Below are positions 19,227 through 28,231 of a stretch of 64,000 nt of DNA, piece by piece. Each line of letters begins with the position of its first letter. Positions within the stretch are counted from its first letter, which is position 1. The notes under the pieces are model-generated. The model was given only the letters and a program-made list of their open reading frames with translations, made no database searches and had not been told where the DNA came from. Source of the DNA: Streptomyces qinglanensis. GTDB taxonomy: Bacteria; Actinomycetota; Actinomycetes; Streptomycetales; Streptomycetaceae. The position numbers and the translations under genes are program-made. Location: the NCBI RefSeq assembly GCF_900111245.1, contig NZ_FOGO01000006.1, positions 186,001 through 250,000 of the forward strand. The letters are read 5' to 3'.

Positions 19227-19463
19227 TCAGTCGCTGACGCAGACGTTGCCGAGGGAGGGGTTGAGCAGCGCGAGGATGTCGACGGTGTTGCCGCACAGTT
19301 GGACCGGAATGTGCACCGGGATCTGCACGACGTTGCCGGACAGCACTCCCGGCGAGTTCGCCGCGCCGCCCTGGGCGCCGGCGTCGGCGGACGCGGCCGT
19401 GGCCCCGCCGAGCACGGCGGTGGCGGCGAGACCGAAGGCGACAACCGCGGTACGGATGCGCAT
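19227..19463 (-). CDS. Short chaplin (aerial-hypha amyloid surface protein)
   Basis: A 78-residue secreted protein. Residues 1-27 are a Sec signal peptide (RIRTAVVAFGLAATAVLGGATAASA), and residues about 36-76 form one chaplin domain: NSPGVLSGN, VQIPVHIPVQLCGNTVD, then LNPSLGNVC. Cys57 and Cys75 can form the typical intramolecular disulfide. It has no C-terminal sortase motif, so it is of the short, non-anchored type that coats spores and aerial hyphae. GGGAGGA lies 6 nt upstream of the ATG. It also strongly supports a Streptomyces-like host. Which chaplin (D-H) it matches is not decided. Confidence 0.95.
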   Translation of the reverse strand: MRIRTAVVAFGLAATAVLGGATAASADAGAQGGAANSPGVLSGNVVQIPVHIPVQLCGNTVDILALLNPSLGNVCVSD

Positions 19464-19941
19464 GGTGATCCTCCCTGTGTTCGATGTGCCGGACGCGGAC
19501 CAGAGTGCACCCGGGTACGAACCGGGCATTCCGTCGCCACGCCCACGCACCGGGCGCCCACTCGATCGGGCGAGCTCACGGCCAACGGCGCACCACCGCA
19601 GCCGCCGTGGGCCCGACGCCGGACAACCCGCCCTGCAGGGACGGCGTGCCACGCGCCCGCGACACCGGTCACCGGTCACCGGTCGGCCGACCCACCGCTG
19701 TCCTCGGGGCCTGCGGCCCTCGGGCCCCGGGGCACCGAGGAGCTGCCGAGCGCGGGTCCGGACGGGCACTCCCTGAAGGGCCCCGGAGGCCCCCGGGCTC
19801 TTCCGGGAACTGCTGTCCTACCAGGTCGCCTCGGACGCTTCCGGCCCGGATCCCGGGCCGGAAGCGCACCCATGACCCCGCCCGGTGTCCCCACCCGGCG
19901 CCCCGGGGCCGCGACTCCCGCTGCGTGAAGCGGCGCCCCGG
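19464..19941. other. Intergenic region upstream of chaplin, no gene seen
   Basis: This 478-bp gap separates the start of the chaplin gene from the end of the ABC permease gene (both on the minus strand). It should hold the chaplin promoter. Several long open frames cross it but none has a ribosome site or recognisable features. Confidence 0.5.
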
Positions 19942-20601
19942 CTACCCCCTCCGGACGGCGACGAACTGGGCGAGCGAGACGGCCGCCGCCAGGAGCACGG
20001 CAGCGAGCGCGAGCATGCCGCCCGCCGGGGCCAGCAGCTTCGCCGGGTCGGGGGTCGTCGACATCAGGGTGAACAGCCGGTTGACCGGCGGCATCCCCTT
20101 GGGGAGGAGGGCGAGCATCACCAGCGCGACGGCGCTCACCAGCGCGTACCCCTGGCGTGCGAAGACCGCGCGGGAGCACAGCACCCCGATCGCGGTGCCG
20201 ACGAGTGCGCACGTGAGCTGGGCCTCCACGCCCAGCAGGAGACCGTCCGGGGTCACGTGGTAGAGCCCCAGCCACAGCGGGAGAACCAGTCCGAGGACCA
20301 TCAGCACCCCGCAGCTCAGCAGAGCGGTGCCGATCGCCGCGAGGAGGACCTTGAGCGAGCGGCCGCCGGAGGCGACGACGACGATCGCCCGCTGGGCCGG
20401 CTCGTCCAGGCTCATCAGCGCGACGGTCAGCCACGTCGAGCAGACGAACAGCGCACCGGCGGAGGACGCGTAGGCGGGAGGCAGCGCCCCACTGCCGTTG
20501 ACGGTCAGCACGCCCAGCAGGCCCGCGAACAGGAGCAGCGGGGCGACATAGCGCTGGGTGTGCAGCACGGTGGCGAACGTGTAGCGGATCAGGGCGATCA
20601 C
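19942..20601 (-). CDS. Small ABC-2-like transporter permease
   Basis: A 219-residue integral membrane protein with about six hydrophobic segments (for example YVAPLLLFAGLLGVL, GALFVCSTWLTVALM, GTALLSCGVLMVLGLVLPLWL and a final ALAAVLLAAAVSLAQF). No other domain is seen. It starts with GTG at 20601, overlapping the stop of the ATPase by 4 nt (GTGA), so the two make one transporter. Similar two-gene ABC systems export peptides or give immunity, but nothing here defines the substrate. Its ATPase partner is frameshifted, so the transporter may be inactive. Confidence 0.75.
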   Translation of the reverse strand: MIALIRYTFATVLHTQRYVAPLLLFAGLLGVLTVNGSGALPPAYASSAGALFVCSTWLTVALMSLDEPAQRAIVVVASGGRSLKVLLAAIGTALLSCGVLMVLGLVLPLWLGLYHVTPDGLLLGVEAQLTCALVGTAIGVLCSRAVFARQGYALVSAVALVMLALLPKGMPPVNRLFTLMSTTPDPAKLLAPAGGMLALAAVLLAAAVSLAQFVAVRRG

Positions 20602-21481
20602 CGGGCGCCTCCCCGCACGGCCGCGTCCTGCTCAGGGGAGCCGGACGCGCCGCCTGTCACCCGCGCCACCGACCAGCCGTGCCGCAGTGCGGTGAGCAGC
20701 AGCCCGTCGGTGGCCTCGCCTGCCACTCGCAGCGTGACCCCCGAGGCTCCGCAGCGCACCGACAGCACACCGGCCAACTCCTCCCAGACCAGCTCCCGGG
20801 GCGTGCCCCGGCCCGGGTACCCGGTCAGGACGACTTCGCAGGAGGGCCCCGGACCGGTCGGGGCGGACTCCGGTCCGCGCAGCGAGACGCGTCCGTCGCC
20901 GACGGTGTAGGTCCGCGTGGCCCGGGCCCGCGTCACCGACTCCCGGTGATCGGTGAAGAGCACCGTGCCGCCGGCGTCGGCGACCTCGGTCATGATGTCG
21001 GCCACGACCGCGTGGGCGGGTGCGTCCAGCCCCGACCACGGCTCGTCGAGGACGAGCAGTCCGGGCTCCACCAGCAGCGCCTGGGCGAGCGCGACCTTCC
21101 GTGCGTTGCCCTTCGACAGCTCGCGCAGCGGGGTTGTTCCCCGCCCACCAGGGCCAGTCTCTCCAGGAGTTCGTCCGCGCGTGCGGCGGCGGCCCGGGTG
21201 GACAGCCCGCGCACCCGGCCCAGATGGGTCAGGTAGGCGGCCGCCGACATCCGTTCGCCGGGCGAGAACCGGTCGGGCACGTATCCCACGACCGCAGGCC
21301 GCGCCACCACCCGGCCGCGCGTCGGCCGGGACAGGCCCACCGCGATGCGCAGCAGGGTGGACTTGCCCGAGCCGTTCCCGCCGGTGAATGCCGCGATCTC
21401 GCCGGCGGGGACGGCCACCTCGACGTGGCGCAGCAGCCAACCGCCCCGGCCGTAGCGCTTGCTCACCGCGTGCAGATGCAC
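20598..21481 (-). pseudogene. ABC transporter ATP-binding protein, single-base frameshift
   Basis: An ABC ATPase split between two frames. From the GTG at 21481 (GGAGGAG 9 nt upstream) the first frame encodes the Walker A motif (FTGGNGSGKSTL) and helical region to LERLALVGG. A second frame, shifted by one base, continues with LRELSKGNARKVALAQALL (signature), LLVLDEPWSGLD (Walker B) and LFTDHRE (H-loop) to the TGA at 20598. The switch maps to a run of four G on the minus strand (21139-21142); one extra G would restore a 294-residue protein reading VGGGTTPLRELSKG. As given, translation yields about 163 residues. It may be a real inactivation or a homopolymer sequencing error; every key motif is intact, which favours error or a very recent mutation. 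Confidence 0.8.
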
Positions 21482-21880
21482 CAACCTGAACTCCTCCGTC
21501 CGGTCCGGCGGCACCGGATGTGTGCGCGGCGGTACCGACCGGTCGCGGCGGCGGCCCCTCCGCGGCGCCTCGGCGACACCTCCGCGCGGCCGGGACACCT
21601 CGCCGCCGTCCCGAACCGCCTCGTCCGTACGACTGATCGGATTCTCCGCTGTCGCGATCCGTCCGCGCCACCGGGAGCGCTCTGCGCCCGGCGCGCGGCG
21701 CCTGCGGGGAGCACCGGTGCGAAAAGACCGGCCACCGCGTGAACTTCCGTGCCGCGGCCCGCATCGAACCCTGCGAACGACGCACCGCGCCGCGGGCTCC
21801 GCGCCGCGGGGTCCGGGCCACGGCGGCTCTCCGGGAGAGCCGTGCGTGAGAGGAACACAAGCTGCCTGTTGGAGGAGTTC
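21482..21880. other. Divergent intergenic region, no gene seen
   Basis: This 399-bp stretch lies between the frameshifted ATPase (minus) and a small secreted-protein gene (plus). It should contain both promoters. No convincing coding frame or clear operator was seen. Confidence 0.45.
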
Positions 21881-22150
21881 ATGAAGTCCTGGCGCTCTCG
21901 TATCGCTCTCGGTCTCGCCGCCGGTGCGGCAGCGGTCACCGTGCCGCTGACCGCCACTGCCGCCTTCGCCGCCGGACCTCCGCCCGGCGACGGCTGGCAG
22001 CCGGTCGGCGGCGAGTCCTTCGGCTCCTGGCAGGTTTGCTACGACCAGATGCAGGCGGACCTGCCGCTGAACCCGCAGTACCACGAGGCCACCTGTGTCC
22101 ACGACCCGCAGCCCGGTCTCCCCGACTTCTACTCGGAGTGGATGCGCTGA
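21881..22150 (+). CDS. Small secreted protein, function unknown
   Basis: An 89-residue protein with a clear signal peptide (MKSWRSRIALGLAAGAAAV through ATAAFA, about residues 1-30), leaving a mature part of about 58 residues rich in Pro, Gly and aromatic residues with two cysteines (WQVCYDQM and HEATCVHD), which could form one disulfide. GGAGGAG sits 4 nt before the ATG. I recognise no family. It is followed by another small secreted-protein gene on the same strand. Confidence 0.8.
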   Translation: MKSWRSRIALGLAAGAAAVTVPLTATAAFAAGPPPGDGWQPVGGESFGSWQVCYDQMQADLPLNPQYHEATCVHDPQPGLPDFYSEWMR

Positions 22151-22178
22151 GGCACTGAGGCACTGAGACGCTGAGACG
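22147..22178. repeat. Tandem 8-bp repeat overlapping a stop codon
   Basis: Two copies of CTGAGGCA followed by two of CTGAGACG run in tandem, starting inside the last codons of the small secreted-protein gene. The rest of the 343-bp gap to the next gene shows no coding features. Confidence 0.75.
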
Positions 22179-22493
22179 CAGCCGGGCGGCGTCCGGTCGG
22201 CGCCCCCGGCGCTCCGGGCCCTTCCGCCGCCTCCGTGACCCGGCCGTCCCCGCCACCTGACTCCCGGTGGCGGGGACGGCTGCCGTGCGCGGTCTCCGCG
22301 ACCCCGGCCAACGGGGGGGGTGTGCCGCTTCGCGGAACCCGTCGGCCGTGGCCCGCACGGGGGAACGCCCGCGGCGGTGCCCTCGGCCATTCGGGTCGGT
22401 TATGCCGTGTCCTTCATATAGTGCTCTGTAATGCCCGGGTGCGTGGTGACGATGGACCGGTACTTGTTCTTTCGGACCTTCTCGGAGGTTTTC

Positions 22494-22709
22494 ATGCGCA
22501 CGCGCACCCTCACGCGCTCCCTCGCCGTCGGCCTGGCCACTCTCGGTCTGGCCGCTGCCGGCACCGCCTCGGCGGTGGCCGGGGGCCACGGGCACAACTG
22601 GGTTCACAAGGAGATCCACTGCAAGAAGGTCCACGTCAACATCTCGGACGACGACCACATCGTCAGCAACTCCGTGGGCTTCGTCTTCGGCCCGATGCAG
22701 AACGGCTGA
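22494..22709 (+). CDS. Small secreted His/Asp-rich protein, function unknown
   Basis: A 71-residue protein: a signal peptide (MRTRTLTRSLAVGLATLGLA, then AAGTASAVA, residues 1-29) and a mature part of about 42 residues beginning GGHGHNWVHKEIHCKKVHVN, with several histidines, one cysteine and DDDH. TCGGAGG lies 6 nt upstream of the ATG. No known family is recognised. The histidine-rich mature start could bind metal, which is speculation. Confidence 0.75.
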   Translation: MRTRTLTRSLAVGLATLGLAAAGTASAVAGGHGHNWVHKEIHCKKVHVNISDDDHIVSNSVGFVFGPMQNG

Positions 22710-22728
22710 CGAACGGCTGACGGCTGAA

Positions 22729-22751
22729 GGCCGGTCCGCAGCAGACCGGCC
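22729..22751. terminator. Bidirectional terminator hairpin
   Basis: An 8-bp perfect GC stem with a 7-nt loop lies between the converging ends of the small secreted-protein gene and egtD. Confidence 0.6.
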
Positions 22752-22835
22752 CCACCCCGTGACGGGCGTGGAGAGGCCCACCCGCGAACCTCCAAGGACC
22801 GGGCCCCTCCGCGCCGTTCGTCGTGCCCGGCCCGC

Positions 22836-23831
22836 TCAGCCGGCGGGCTGCACGCGCCCTTCCGGTTCCGGCACGGCGAGGCTGAGCGCGAACCGGCCTC
22901 CGGGATCGGTCCACCACCGGCACAGCCGCATCCCGGCCGCGGCCAGCTCGGCGTGGACGGAGGCCCTGCGGAACTTCGCCGAGATCTCGGTGCGCAACTC
23001 CTCCCCTGACCGGAAGTCGACACTCAGGTCGACGGCGGGGAGCTTGGCGCTCAGCGCCCTGCGGGCCCGCAGCCGCATCTCGATCCACTCGTTCTCCTCG
23101 TCCCAGACCGCCACATGCGTGAAGTCGTCCGGGTCGAAGTCCGCGCCCAGTTCGCGGTTGAGGACGTGCAGCACGTTCTTGTCGAACTCCGCGGTGATCC
23201 CCTCCGGGTCGTCGTAGGCGGCGACGAGTACGGCGGGATCCTTGACCAGATCCGTCCCCAGCAGCAGCGCGTCCCGCGGTCCGAGCCGGGACCGCAGGGA
23301 GGCCAGGAAGCGGGCGCGGTCGGCGGGCAGCAGGTTGCCGACCGTGCCGCCGAGGAAGGCGACGACCTTCGGCTCCGGGCACTCGGGCAGCGGCAGCTCC
23401 TGCTGGAAGTCCGCGACGAGCGCGTGCACGGTCACCCCGGGGTGGTCGGCGAGCAGCGCGTGTCCGGCCTCGGCCAGCGCGGACTCGCTGACGTCGACGG
23501 GCACATAGGTCAGCGGGGCGCCGAGTGCGGTCAGCAGCAGCCGGGTCTTGTACGAGGAGCCGGAGCCGAGCTCGACCAGCGTGCGGGCACCGGTGAGCCG
23601 GGCGATCCGCGGTGCCGCGTCCCGCAGGATCTCGGCCTCGGCCCGGGTGGGGTAGTAGGCGGACAGCTTCGTGATCTGCTCGAAGAGCTCGCTGCCCCGG
23701 GCGTCGTAGAACCACTTGGGCGGCAGGCTCTTCGGGGTGCGGATCAGCCCCTGGGTGACGTCCGCGGCCAGCGCGGCGGCGGTGGCGTTCGCGGGCAGGG
23801 TACGGGTGAGGGTGAACCGGGACGGGGTCAC
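22836..23831 (-). CDS. egtD: L-histidine N-alpha-methyltransferase EgtD
   Basis: A 331-residue SAM-dependent enzyme that trimethylates histidine to hercynine, the first step of ergothioneine synthesis. Typical segments are PKSLPPKWFYDARGSELFEQIT, YYPTRAEAEIL, the SAM motif VELGSGSSYKTRLLL (about residues 86-100), FLGGTVGN and the C-terminal HAELAAAGMRL. Length matches the family (about 320). The GTG start overlaps the egtC stop by 4 nt (GTGA). It is the last gene of the egtABCD operon. Confidence 0.96.
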   Translation of the reverse strand: MTPSRFTLTRTLPANATAAALAADVTQGLIRTPKSLPPKWFYDARGSELFEQITKLSAYYPTRAEAEILRDAAPRIARLTGARTLVELGSGSSYKTRLLLTALGAPLTYVPVDVSESALAEAGHALLADHPGVTVHALVADFQQELPLPECPEPKVVAFLGGTVGNLLPADRARFLASLRSRLGPRDALLLGTDLVKDPAVLVAAYDDPEGITAEFDKNVLHVLNRELGADFDPDDFTHVAVWDEENEWIEMRLRARRALSAKLPAVDLSVDFRSGEELRTEISAKFRRASVHAELAAAGMRLCRWWTDPGGRFALSLAVPEPEGRVQPAG

Positions 23832-24583
23832 GCGCGGAACTCCTTCAGGGCGGTCAGCTCGATGCCGCCCGGGTCGCCGGTGAGCAGATGGGTGTCGGGG
23901 ACCGGCCGCCACCCCGGATCCGCGTCGTGCGGTTCGGAGGCGACGGTGAGGGACGTACCCGTCTCCAGCAGGTACCAGAGGGTGTCGCCGGAGGCGGTGG
24001 CGGCCAGCGTGCGGCCGTCGGTCAGCAGGAAGTTGAGCCGCGAGCCGGGTGCCGCTCCGGCGAGCTCGACCGCGGTCGCGGCCAGCGCTGCGCCGGGTGC
24101 CGTGCCCGCCCGCAGCCGGTGCCCCACCAGCGCCCAGGCCAGCGCCGAGTCGCAGCGGGCCTCCAGACCCAGCAGTTCCTCCGGCGGCAGGGCGGCCGCC
24201 AGCGGCGCCAGGGAGGCGGGCCAGCCGGTCAGCGCGCCGTTGTGGCTGAAGAGCCACGGCCCGGCGGCGTAGGGGGCTGCGGCCGCCTCGCCCGCGGCGC
24301 AGCCGCTGGTCGCGTCGCGTACGGCGGCCAGCAGCGCGCGGGTGCGGACGACCCGGCACAGGTCGGGGAAGAAGCCGTCCGCCCAGATCGGTCCGGATCT
24401 GCGGTAGCGGGCCGGCACCGGGTCGCCGTCGGCGTACCAGCCCACGCCGAAACCGTCGGCGTTGACGGTGCCGTGCTCCTGGCGGCGCGGTGCCCACGAC
24501 TGACGGTGCAGCGAGTACGGCGGCGCCAGCAGCAGCTCGCCCACCGTGCGGGCGGGGCCCAGGTGGGCCAGGTGCCGGCACAT
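23828..24583 (-). CDS. egtC: Gamma-glutamyl hercynylcysteine S-oxide hydrolase EgtC
   Basis: A 251-residue class-II glutamine amidotransferase-like hydrolase that removes glutamate from the hercynyl-gamma-glutamylcysteine sulfoxide. It starts MCRHLAHLG, exposing the Cys2 nucleophile after Met removal, with NADGFGVGWY and FSHNGALTGW as further Ntn-fold motifs. It begins 40 nt after egtB and overlaps egtD. Confidence 0.95.
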   Translation of the reverse strand: MCRHLAHLGPARTVGELLLAPPYSLHRQSWAPRRQEHGTVNADGFGVGWYADGDPVPARYRRSGPIWADGFFPDLCRVVRTRALLAAVRDATSGCAAGEAAAAPYAAGPWLFSHNGALTGWPASLAPLAAALPPEELLGLEARCDSALAWALVGHRLRAGTAPGAALAATAVELAGAAPGSRLNFLLTDGRTLAATASGDTLWYLLETGTSLTVASEPHDADPGWRPVPDTHLLTGDPGGIELTALKEFRA

Positions 24584-24623
24584 CAGCGGTGCTCCGGAGC
24601 GCGGCCCGGGCGGCCGGCGGCGC

Positions 24624-25958
24624 TCACGCCGCCTCCTCGGGCGCGGGGGTGCGGGCGGTGCGGAACCCGGCGAAGATCTGCCGGCGCACCGGGTGGTCCC
24701 AGTTGCGGAACGTCGCGCGCGCCACCACCGGGTCGGTGCCGAAGCACCCACCGCGCAGCACCTTGTAGGAGGGGCCGAAGAAGACCTCCGAGTACTCCCG
24801 GTACGGGAAGGCGGTGAAGCCCGGATACGCGGCGAAGTCGCTGGAGGTCCACTCCCAGACGTCGCCCATGAGCTGCCGCACCCCGAGCGGGGAGGCTCCC
24901 TGGGGGTAGGCGCCGACCGGCGCCGGGCCCAGATGCCGCTGGCCCAGGTTCGCGCGGTCGGCTCCGGGCTCGGCCTCGCCCCACGGGAAGCGGAGGTCGC
25001 GGCCGGTGCCGGGGTCGTGGCGGGCCGCCTTCTCCCACTCGGCCTCGGTGGGCAGCCGCCGTCCCGCCCAGCGGGCGTAGGCGTCGGCCTCGTACCAGCT
25101 GACGTGCATCACCGGGGCCGCTTCCGGCACGGGTTCGCGCACCCCGAAGCGGCGCCGCCACCAGCCGCCGTGCTCGCGCCTCCAGAACAGCGGCGCCCGC
25201 AGCCCGTTGCGCCGTACGTGGTCCCAGCCCGCCGCCGACCACCAGCGCCGGTCGGCGTAGCCGCCGTTCTCGACGAACCGGAGGTAGGCGGCGTTGCTGA
25301 CCGGGACGGTGTCGATGCAGAAGGCCGGTACCTCCCGGCGGTGCGCGGGCCGTTCGTTGTCCAGTGCCCAGGGGTCGTCGTCGGTGCCCATGGTGAACGG
25401 TCCGGCCGGCACCAGCACTTCGCTGCTGAGCGGTCCGGAGCCGTCGGGAGGGGCGGGCGGCGGCGGTGCGCTGAGCGCGGCCGGGCCGCGCCGGAGCTGG
25501 TGGGTGATGAGCATGGTCTCGGCGTGCTGCTGCTCGTGCTGGGCGATCATGCCGAACGCGAAGCCGTCCGCCTCCAGCGGGCGCCCGGCCAGTTCCGCGC
25601 GCTCCAGCACCCGGAACGCGTGCCCGCGGACCTTCGCCAGGTAGGAGCGGGCCTCGTCCGGCGGCAGCAGCGGCAGCGCGGGGCGCTCGGCCCGCGGGTG
25701 CTCGAAGGCGTCGTAGAGCGAGTCGATCTCGGGCCGCAGCGGCGCCTCCCCGCCCACGGCGCGCAGCAGCCACTGCTCCTCCTGGTTGCCGATGTGCGCC
25801 ATGTCCCACACCAGCGGGGACATCAGCGGCGAGTGCTGCGCCGTCAGCTCGGCGTCCTCGACGCAGTCGGAGAGCGCCAGGGTGCGGGTGCGGGCCCGGG
25901 TGAGGGCGTCATGGGCGTGGGCACGCAGTTCGGCGCGCCCCTGGTCGGCGGTCACCAT
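24624..25958 (-). CDS. egtB: Hercynine oxygenase / sulfoxide synthase EgtB
   Basis: A 444-residue non-haem iron enzyme that joins hercynine and gamma-glutamylcysteine. The N-terminal DinB-like domain carries the three-histidine iron site: His55 (DMAHIGNQEEQW) and His141/His145 in the HxxxHxE motif HEQQHAE. The C-terminal half is an FGE-sulfatase-like domain (PAGPFTMGTDDDPWALDNE, RLPTEAEWEKAAR, GDVWEWTSSDF, VLRGGCFGT). AGGGAG precedes the ATG at 25958. It overlaps the 3' end of egtA by 7 nt. Confidence 0.96.
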   Translation of the reverse strand: MVTADQGRAELRAHAHDALTRARTRTLALSDCVEDAELTAQHSPLMSPLVWDMAHIGNQEEQWLLRAVGGEAPLRPEIDSLYDAFEHPRAERPALPLLPPDEARSYLAKVRGHAFRVLERAELAGRPLEADGFAFGMIAQHEQQHAETMLITHQLRRGPAALSAPPPPAPPDGSGPLSSEVLVPAGPFTMGTDDDPWALDNERPAHRREVPAFCIDTVPVSNAAYLRFVENGGYADRRWWSAAGWDHVRRNGLRAPLFWRREHGGWWRRRFGVREPVPEAAPVMHVSWYEADAYARWAGRRLPTEAEWEKAARHDPGTGRDLRFPWGEAEPGADRANLGQRHLGPAPVGAYPQGASPLGVRQLMGDVWEWTSSDFAAYPGFTAFPYREYSEVFFGPSYKVLRGGCFGTDPVVARATFRNWDHPVRRQIFAGFRTARTPAPEEAA

Positions 25959-27469
25959 GGTTCTCCCTGCTGGCGGGGGGCGGTCTCGGAAGTGTCGGGG
26001 CGGTGGCCGGTGCCTGTGCGGTCGTCGGTGTCCGTCCTGCGGTCGGTGTCCGTGCGGTCGTCGGCGGGGCAGCGGCCGGGGCCGATGTAGCGGGCTTCGA
26101 AGTCCGCCACCGCGGCCCGCACCCGCCGCCCGGCACCGAGCCGGCGCAGTGCCCGGCGGGCGAGGCCGAAGCAGTCGCGGGCCGCGGCGTGCAGTTCGGG
26201 GTCGGCCAGCCCGTCCCTGGCCGCGCGCTCCCACAGCGCGTTGCGGGGCGCGGGCCCCTCGGCGGTGAGCTCGGCCAGCGGCTTGACCACCCGGTAGGCG
26301 CTCTCGCTCGCCTCCGCGTCGTCGAACAGGGCCGTGGTCACCGCGAGCGGGACGATCCAGCCGTCCGGGCCGGGCTGCGCGTCGATCATCCGCAACTCCA
26401 GATGGCCCCGGGGGCGTACGGGTGGGAAGAGGGTGGTCAGGTGGTAGACGAGATCGTCGAGCAGGGGCGGACGGAGGGCGCCGGGTCCGGCTCCGGGGCG
26501 GCTGCTGCGCCGGATCCACTGGCGGAAGGTCATCCCGTCCGCCGGAACCGTCCACGGGCCCTGCGCGGAGCGGACGCAGAGCAGCGGCGCGTCCAGCACG
26601 TACCGGGCCCATGCCTCCCGGGGGCTGTGCCCGCCCCCGGGAGGAGCGAGGTTGCGGTATCCGTCGAGCGCGGCCCAGACGCCCTGCCGCGCCGAGCGCC
26701 ACCCGGCCCAGGGTCCCTCGGCGGCCGGGGAGTTGGCGAACGCCGCCGTGAGCACGGCCCCCAGCAGGTGCGCGAGCAGCCAGCGGCGGCCCATCCCGAA
26801 GGGCCCCGGCTCGGCGGTACCGGCGTCCAGGCAGACCTGTACGGACGCGGTCGAGCACATCATCACCCGACCGGCGGGGCCGGTGCGGTCGAAGTACGCC
26901 TCCATGGCGCGGTACCGCCGGTCCTCCAGCAGCCGGAGCGGTGGCCGGGGATCGAGTCCGTGGCCCACCAGCGCGATACCGTGCCGGTGCAGCCGGGCCC
27001 GCGCGGCGGTCAGGTCCGCCGAGACCGTGCGGACGCAGGCGGACAGCGAGGCCGCGGGCTGGGAGCTGAACTCCAGTTGCCCGCCGGGCTCGACGGTGAT
27101 CGCGGAGGAGAGCGGCACCTCGCGCAGCGCGGTGGCGGCGGCGCGGAGGGCGGTTGCCCCGACCCGCGCGGAGGGCCGGTGCGGGGAGCCGGCCTGCGGG
27201 GGGCGGTGGGGGTGCGGGGGCTGCGGCGCCCCGGAGCGACGGGACGGTGCCGGGGCTCCGGCCCCGGCGGATGCGGAGTGCGGTGGGTACTGCGGTGCGG
27301 AGTGCCCGGGGTCGCCGCCGGACGCGGACGGCAGCGGGCGGACGAGCCATTCGAGTTCGACCCCGACCCGGCGCGGCGGCCCCGTCTTGAAGCAGATGCC
27401 GTGCACATAGGCGAGCGCTGCCGCTTCACTGAGCGGTTCGGCCCGGTACGCGTGTCCGTCGCCGGTCAT
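25952..27469 (-). CDS. egtA: Glutamate-cysteine ligase EgtA
   Basis: A 505-residue GCS2-family ligase making gamma-glutamylcysteine for ergothioneine. Features include VGVELEWLV, TVEPGGQLEFSSQP, MMCSTASVQVCLD and GHLELRMIDAQPG. Between residues about 48 and 100 there is a Pro/Gly/His-rich low-complexity insertion, and the last 40 or so residues are a degenerate Asp/Arg/Thr repeat (RTDTD-like). GAGGGG lies upstream of the ATG at 27469. This is the first gene of egtABCD; egtE (C-S lyase) is not in the window. Confidence 0.94.
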   Translation of the reverse strand: MTGDGHAYRAEPLSEAAALAYVHGICFKTGPPRRVGVELEWLVRPLPSASGGDPGHSAPQYPPHSASAGAGAPAPSRRSGAPQPPHPHRPPQAGSPHRPSARVGATALRAAATALREVPLSSAITVEPGGQLEFSSQPAASLSACVRTVSADLTAARARLHRHGIALVGHGLDPRPPLRLLEDRRYRAMEAYFDRTGPAGRVMMCSTASVQVCLDAGTAEPGPFGMGRRWLLAHLLGAVLTAAFANSPAAEGPWAGWRSARQGVWAALDGYRNLAPPGGGHSPREAWARYVLDAPLLCVRSAQGPWTVPADGMTFRQWIRRSSRPGAGPGALRPPLLDDLVYHLTTLFPPVRPRGHLELRMIDAQPGPDGWIVPLAVTTALFDDAEASESAYRVVKPLAELTAEGPAPRNALWERAARDGLADPELHAAARDCFGLARRALRRLGAGRRVRAAVADFEARYIGPGRCPADDRTDTDRRTDTDDRTGTGHRPDTSETAPRQQGEPW

Positions 27470-28231
27470 CCGCCACCCCTCGTCGAGCCGATGGTCTGCC
27501 GGGCGGAACGCGAGCTGCCCGCCTCCATCAGAGCCGGTCCCCATTCCCGTCCGGGGAAACACCTGCGTGCCCGCCCCACCGTACGAATCCGGCCGGTCCG
27601 CAACCGGTCGTGCCCGCACCGCCGACGGTGCGGTCCGCCGACGGAGTGCGAGGGTGCGGGGCGCGGCGACCCCCGCGGCGCCGAGGCCCGGGCCGGTGCG
27701 CAGAGTTGGCGGAAAGTCCCGCTCCCTGAGCCCCGCTCCCCCGGCGCCGCGGCGGCGGCCGTCCGCGGGGCTCGTCCGCCGGGCGTCCTGCCCTGCGCCG
27801 GAGGCCCCAGGGGGCAGTCCGGGAGGAGCGGTCCCTCGGGTGCACGCGTGCCGGTCGCCGGGGTGCGTGCCGCCGTACCGGCGGACGCCGGACCTCTCCG
27901 GTGGGCCCGTCCCGGGCGGCGGCGGACCGGCCGCCGGGGCCCGGTCGGCCGCCGGGTGGGCAGGCGCCGGGTGGGCGGGCGCCGGGTGGGCGGGCGCCGG
28001 GTGGGCGGGCGCCGGGTGGGCGGGCGCCGGGTGGGCGGGCGCCGGGTGGGCGGGCGCCGGCCGCTGCGCCGCGCATATGCCGTCCCGCTCTCCGCGCCCG
28101 TGCCGTGTCGCGGACCGCCGGGGTCCGCGCCGGTCCGCGCGGGCCGACGGGGGAATCTCCGCCGGTCACGCACCCGGCCGCGCCGCCACGGGCCGGGGTG
28201 TGGTGCGATGGCGGTGCCGGAAACGGTCTCG
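27470..28231. other. Long divergent intergenic region between egtA and thioredoxin
   Basis: About 760 bp with no credible gene on either strand: the long open frames are Pro/Arg/Gly repeats without ribosome sites. It contains the 15-bp tandem array at 27951-28055 and, at its right end, the SigR promoter of the thioredoxin gene. Confidence 0.6.
27951..28055. repeat. 15-bp tandem repeat, seven copies
   Basis: Seven head-to-tail copies of GCCGGGTGGGCGGGC; the first has one A in place of G, the other six are identical, and a partial copy follows from 28056. It is noncoding and lies between the divergent egtA and trx promoters. The G-runs could form quadruplex structures. Confidence 0.95.

Noticed and set aside
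21130..21150. Programmed -1 frameshifting in the ABC ATPase
   Set aside because: The shift point does not form a canonical X-XXY-YYZ slippery heptamer and no clear downstream structure was recognised; a single missing G explains it more simply.
27951..28055. CRISPR array
   Set aside because: Units are only 15 bp, directly tandem, with no spacers and no cas genes.
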